From assembly GCA_020854785.1 (NCBI GenBank), contig JAHFZE010000221.1, forward strand, positions 1 through 6,499: a stretch of 6,499 nucleotides of DNA, written 5' to 3'. Both the position numbers and the translations under genes were made by a program. Positions 5,168 to 6,499 of this stretch are shown here, piece by piece. This DNA is from Methanomethylovorans sp. (lineage in GTDB: Archaea > Halobacteriota > Methanosarcinia > Methanosarcinales > Methanosarcinaceae). The notes beneath the pieces were generated by a model that worked only from the letters and a program-made list of their open reading frames with translations, made no database searches and was not told the DNA's origin. Positions within the stretch are counted from its first letter, which is position 1; each line of letters begins with the position of its first letter.

Positions 5168-6499
5168 ATATCTGTTTTTGGGGTGTATATCTTACCAGAG
5201 GCATGGTCACTATGTCCTTGGGAATAGAGTGTTTATTCATCTTAACATAGCTCTCTATCTGTCTATATTCATGAGCATAGGATCCAGCAAGTTTGCTTGC
5301 ATATTCAGCACCTTCATGTGTAAGCACGTACTCGTATCTCTGTCTGTATCTGCCCTTCTTTTCGTAGTATCTAAGGTCCTCATCCACGATACCCATGGCA
5401 ACAAGTACCTGTATGTCCTCGAACAACTGGTCGCTGTATGGGAATCCATATCTTTCATGAAAACTGTACTCGAAGAGGTTCTTCAGGGGAGCATGAGTAC
5501 TGAAATGAAGAATGGTGCGATACAGCCAGGTTATATGCCTAAGACGTGGCACTGAGATGAAACCCGTTTCTTCCTTCTTAAAGATATTGTATATTGCGTA
5601 GAATAGGAGGATTATGCCTTCTATAGGAAGATACTGTTCTGCACGAATGAATCCCAGAAGCCTGGGGGACAATCCATCCACAATTTCATGCATTCTGATG
5701 GCAGTTACTGACCCGTTCATACCTGTAACATCATCGGGATGTGCAAATGTTGTAAGGGACAGCTGTCTTGAGATAGACCTTACAAGCCCGTTGGCTAGGG
5801 CCGACTCATCATAGAAGAAGCTTTCTTCATCTCCTATCAGTACTCTCATGCTTTTGGGAACACCGAATGCTACGTCCAGATCGACAAGCACATCTCCCAG
5901 TTCCCGGACAAGCCGTGATTCGAATTTCATTTTAGCCACACCATGACGTGCGATGGTGGCCAGCGCCATCCTTGTAGATGGCCTGAGTATTTTCTGGCTG
6001 AACCTTGCAACAGGTACATATAACCTGTCACTGTTGAGATCATTCAGTAGCCTGAGGGATCTTTCAGATGCATGGGACCTGATAAAACCAAGCAGGTCAT
6101 TATCATTATACTCGGTGAAAAAGCGGATGATCTCTTTCTTTGCAGCTTCTGTTCCAGAAACATTTCTGAACCGTTCAAGCGCGTCCTCAAGGGCGTAGAG
6201 CAACATCACCCGTGCAGCCTGGGTTTTTGGGTTGTGTATAATGGCAGTATAATGATGAGCACGTGATATAAGCAGGGATTCTGCAGCTGTAAGAGCCATC
6301 TCATTTCCATAGTCTGACCCATCGCAACTACCAAGTATCACATTGCTGTCCTTAATGATGAGGCTATCAATGATCTGGTCAACATCTATGAGTCCGAAGG
6401 ATACGCCTGTGTGATAGGAATCTCTCAGGAGGAAATCTATTCTGTCGGCATCCACGTCACCTGCTATTATCTGGGCGAGGTACGGCTTTGAGATGGCAT
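5166..6499 (-). CDS. HD-superfamily phosphohydrolase, dNTPase-like, with long C-terminal extension (5' end outside window)
   Basis: The gene is open to the right edge: before the internal GTG at 6455 the frame continues as AISKPYLAQIIAGD, so the start is outside the window and at least 443 residues are present. The block DVDADRIDFLLRDSYHTG is the signature of HD phosphohydrolases related to SAMHD1 and bacterial dNTPases (COG1078 type). By alignment with SAMHD1 IDVDKWDY its second DxD aspartate corresponds to metal ligand Asp311 and the Asp of LLRD to Asp319. The H...HD metal motif should lie upstream, outside the window. After the catalytic core there is a helical middle and a C-terminal segment (about 330-395 counted from the GTG) with QLFEDIQVLVAMGIVDED and YEYVLTHEGAEYA, resembling a winged-helix domain. 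Substrate is unknown; dNTP or another nucleotide is inference from the family. It is followed 10 bases later by trmI. Confidence 0.82.
   Translation of the reverse strand, partial: AISKPYLAQIIAGDVDADRIDFLLRDSYHTGVSFGLIDVDQIIDSLIIKDSNVILGSCDGSDYGNEMALTAAESLLISRAHHYTAIIHNPKTQAARVMLLYALEDALERFRNVSGTEAAKKEIIRFFTEYNDNDLLGFIRSHASERSLRLLNDLNSDRLYVPVARFSQKILRPSTRMALATIARHGVAKMKFESRLVRELGDVLVDLDVAFGVPKSMRVLIGDEESFFYDESALANGLVRSISRQLSLTTFAHPDDVTGMNGSVTAIRMHEIVDGLSPRLLGFIRAEQYLPIEGIILLFYAIYNIFKKEETGFISVPRLRHITWLYRTILHFSTHAPLKNLFEYSFHERYGFPYSDQLFEDIQVLVAMGIVDEDLRYYEKKGRYRQRYEYVLTHEGAEYASKLAGSYAHEYRQIESYVKMNKHSIPKDIVTMPLVRYTPQKQI

Noticed and set aside
5166..6455. HD protein as a complete gene starting at the GTG at 6455
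   Set aside because: This GTG is the Val inside the conserved DVDADR motif and the frame continues upstream to the window edge with family-like sequence, so the gene is 5'-truncated by the window.

Overview
The window reads as a methanogenic archaeon, most likely a member of the Methanosarcinaceae. The evidence is a RadB recombinase, an archaeal-type TrmI tRNA methyltransferase, a class III ribonucleotide reductase preceded by its own glutaredoxin-like NrdH (an arrangement known from Methanosarcina barkeri), archaeal TATA-box promoters and Shine-Dalgarno sites matching an archaeal 16S tail. Genus cannot be decided from the sequence alone.

Layout. Positions 1-3388, minus strand, form a compact operon nrdH-nrdD-nrdG: a redoxin, the glycyl-radical ribonucleotide reductase and its radical-SAM activase. 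nrdG runs off the left edge. Positions 3389-3729 are a divergent intergenic region holding the nrd promoter (minus), the radB promoter (plus), a small GC-rich inverted repeat beside the nrd TATA box and two TGTACA motifs on the radB side. Positions 3730-4398, plus strand, encode RadB, for which no ATG, GTG, TTG or CTG lies at the expected start. A good Shine-Dalgarno points instead to an ATA codon. Positions 4403-6499, minus strand, hold a two-gene unit: an HD-superfamily phosphohydrolase (5' end outside the window) followed by trmI, which converges on radB with only 4 bases between the stop codons.

How it fits together. NrdG installs the glycyl radical on NrdD under anaerobic conditions. NrdD makes dNTPs, and NrdH is the expected electron donor, itself probably reduced through a ferredoxin-dependent disulfide reductase encoded elsewhere. 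RadB is a recombination accessory protein. The HD protein belongs to a superfamily that includes dNTP triphosphohydrolases, so dNTP synthesis, a possible dNTP-degrading enzyme and recombination sit within 6.5 kb. That functional link is inference. TrmI is a tRNA-modification enzyme and looks like an unrelated passenger.

No mobile elements, CRISPR arrays, rRNA or tRNA genes were seen. The most unusual points are the apparent ATA start of radB, the non-standard zinc-site residues and cysteine-rich active-site loop of NrdD, the long winged-helix-like C-terminus of the HD protein, and the dyad elements in the divergent promoter region.
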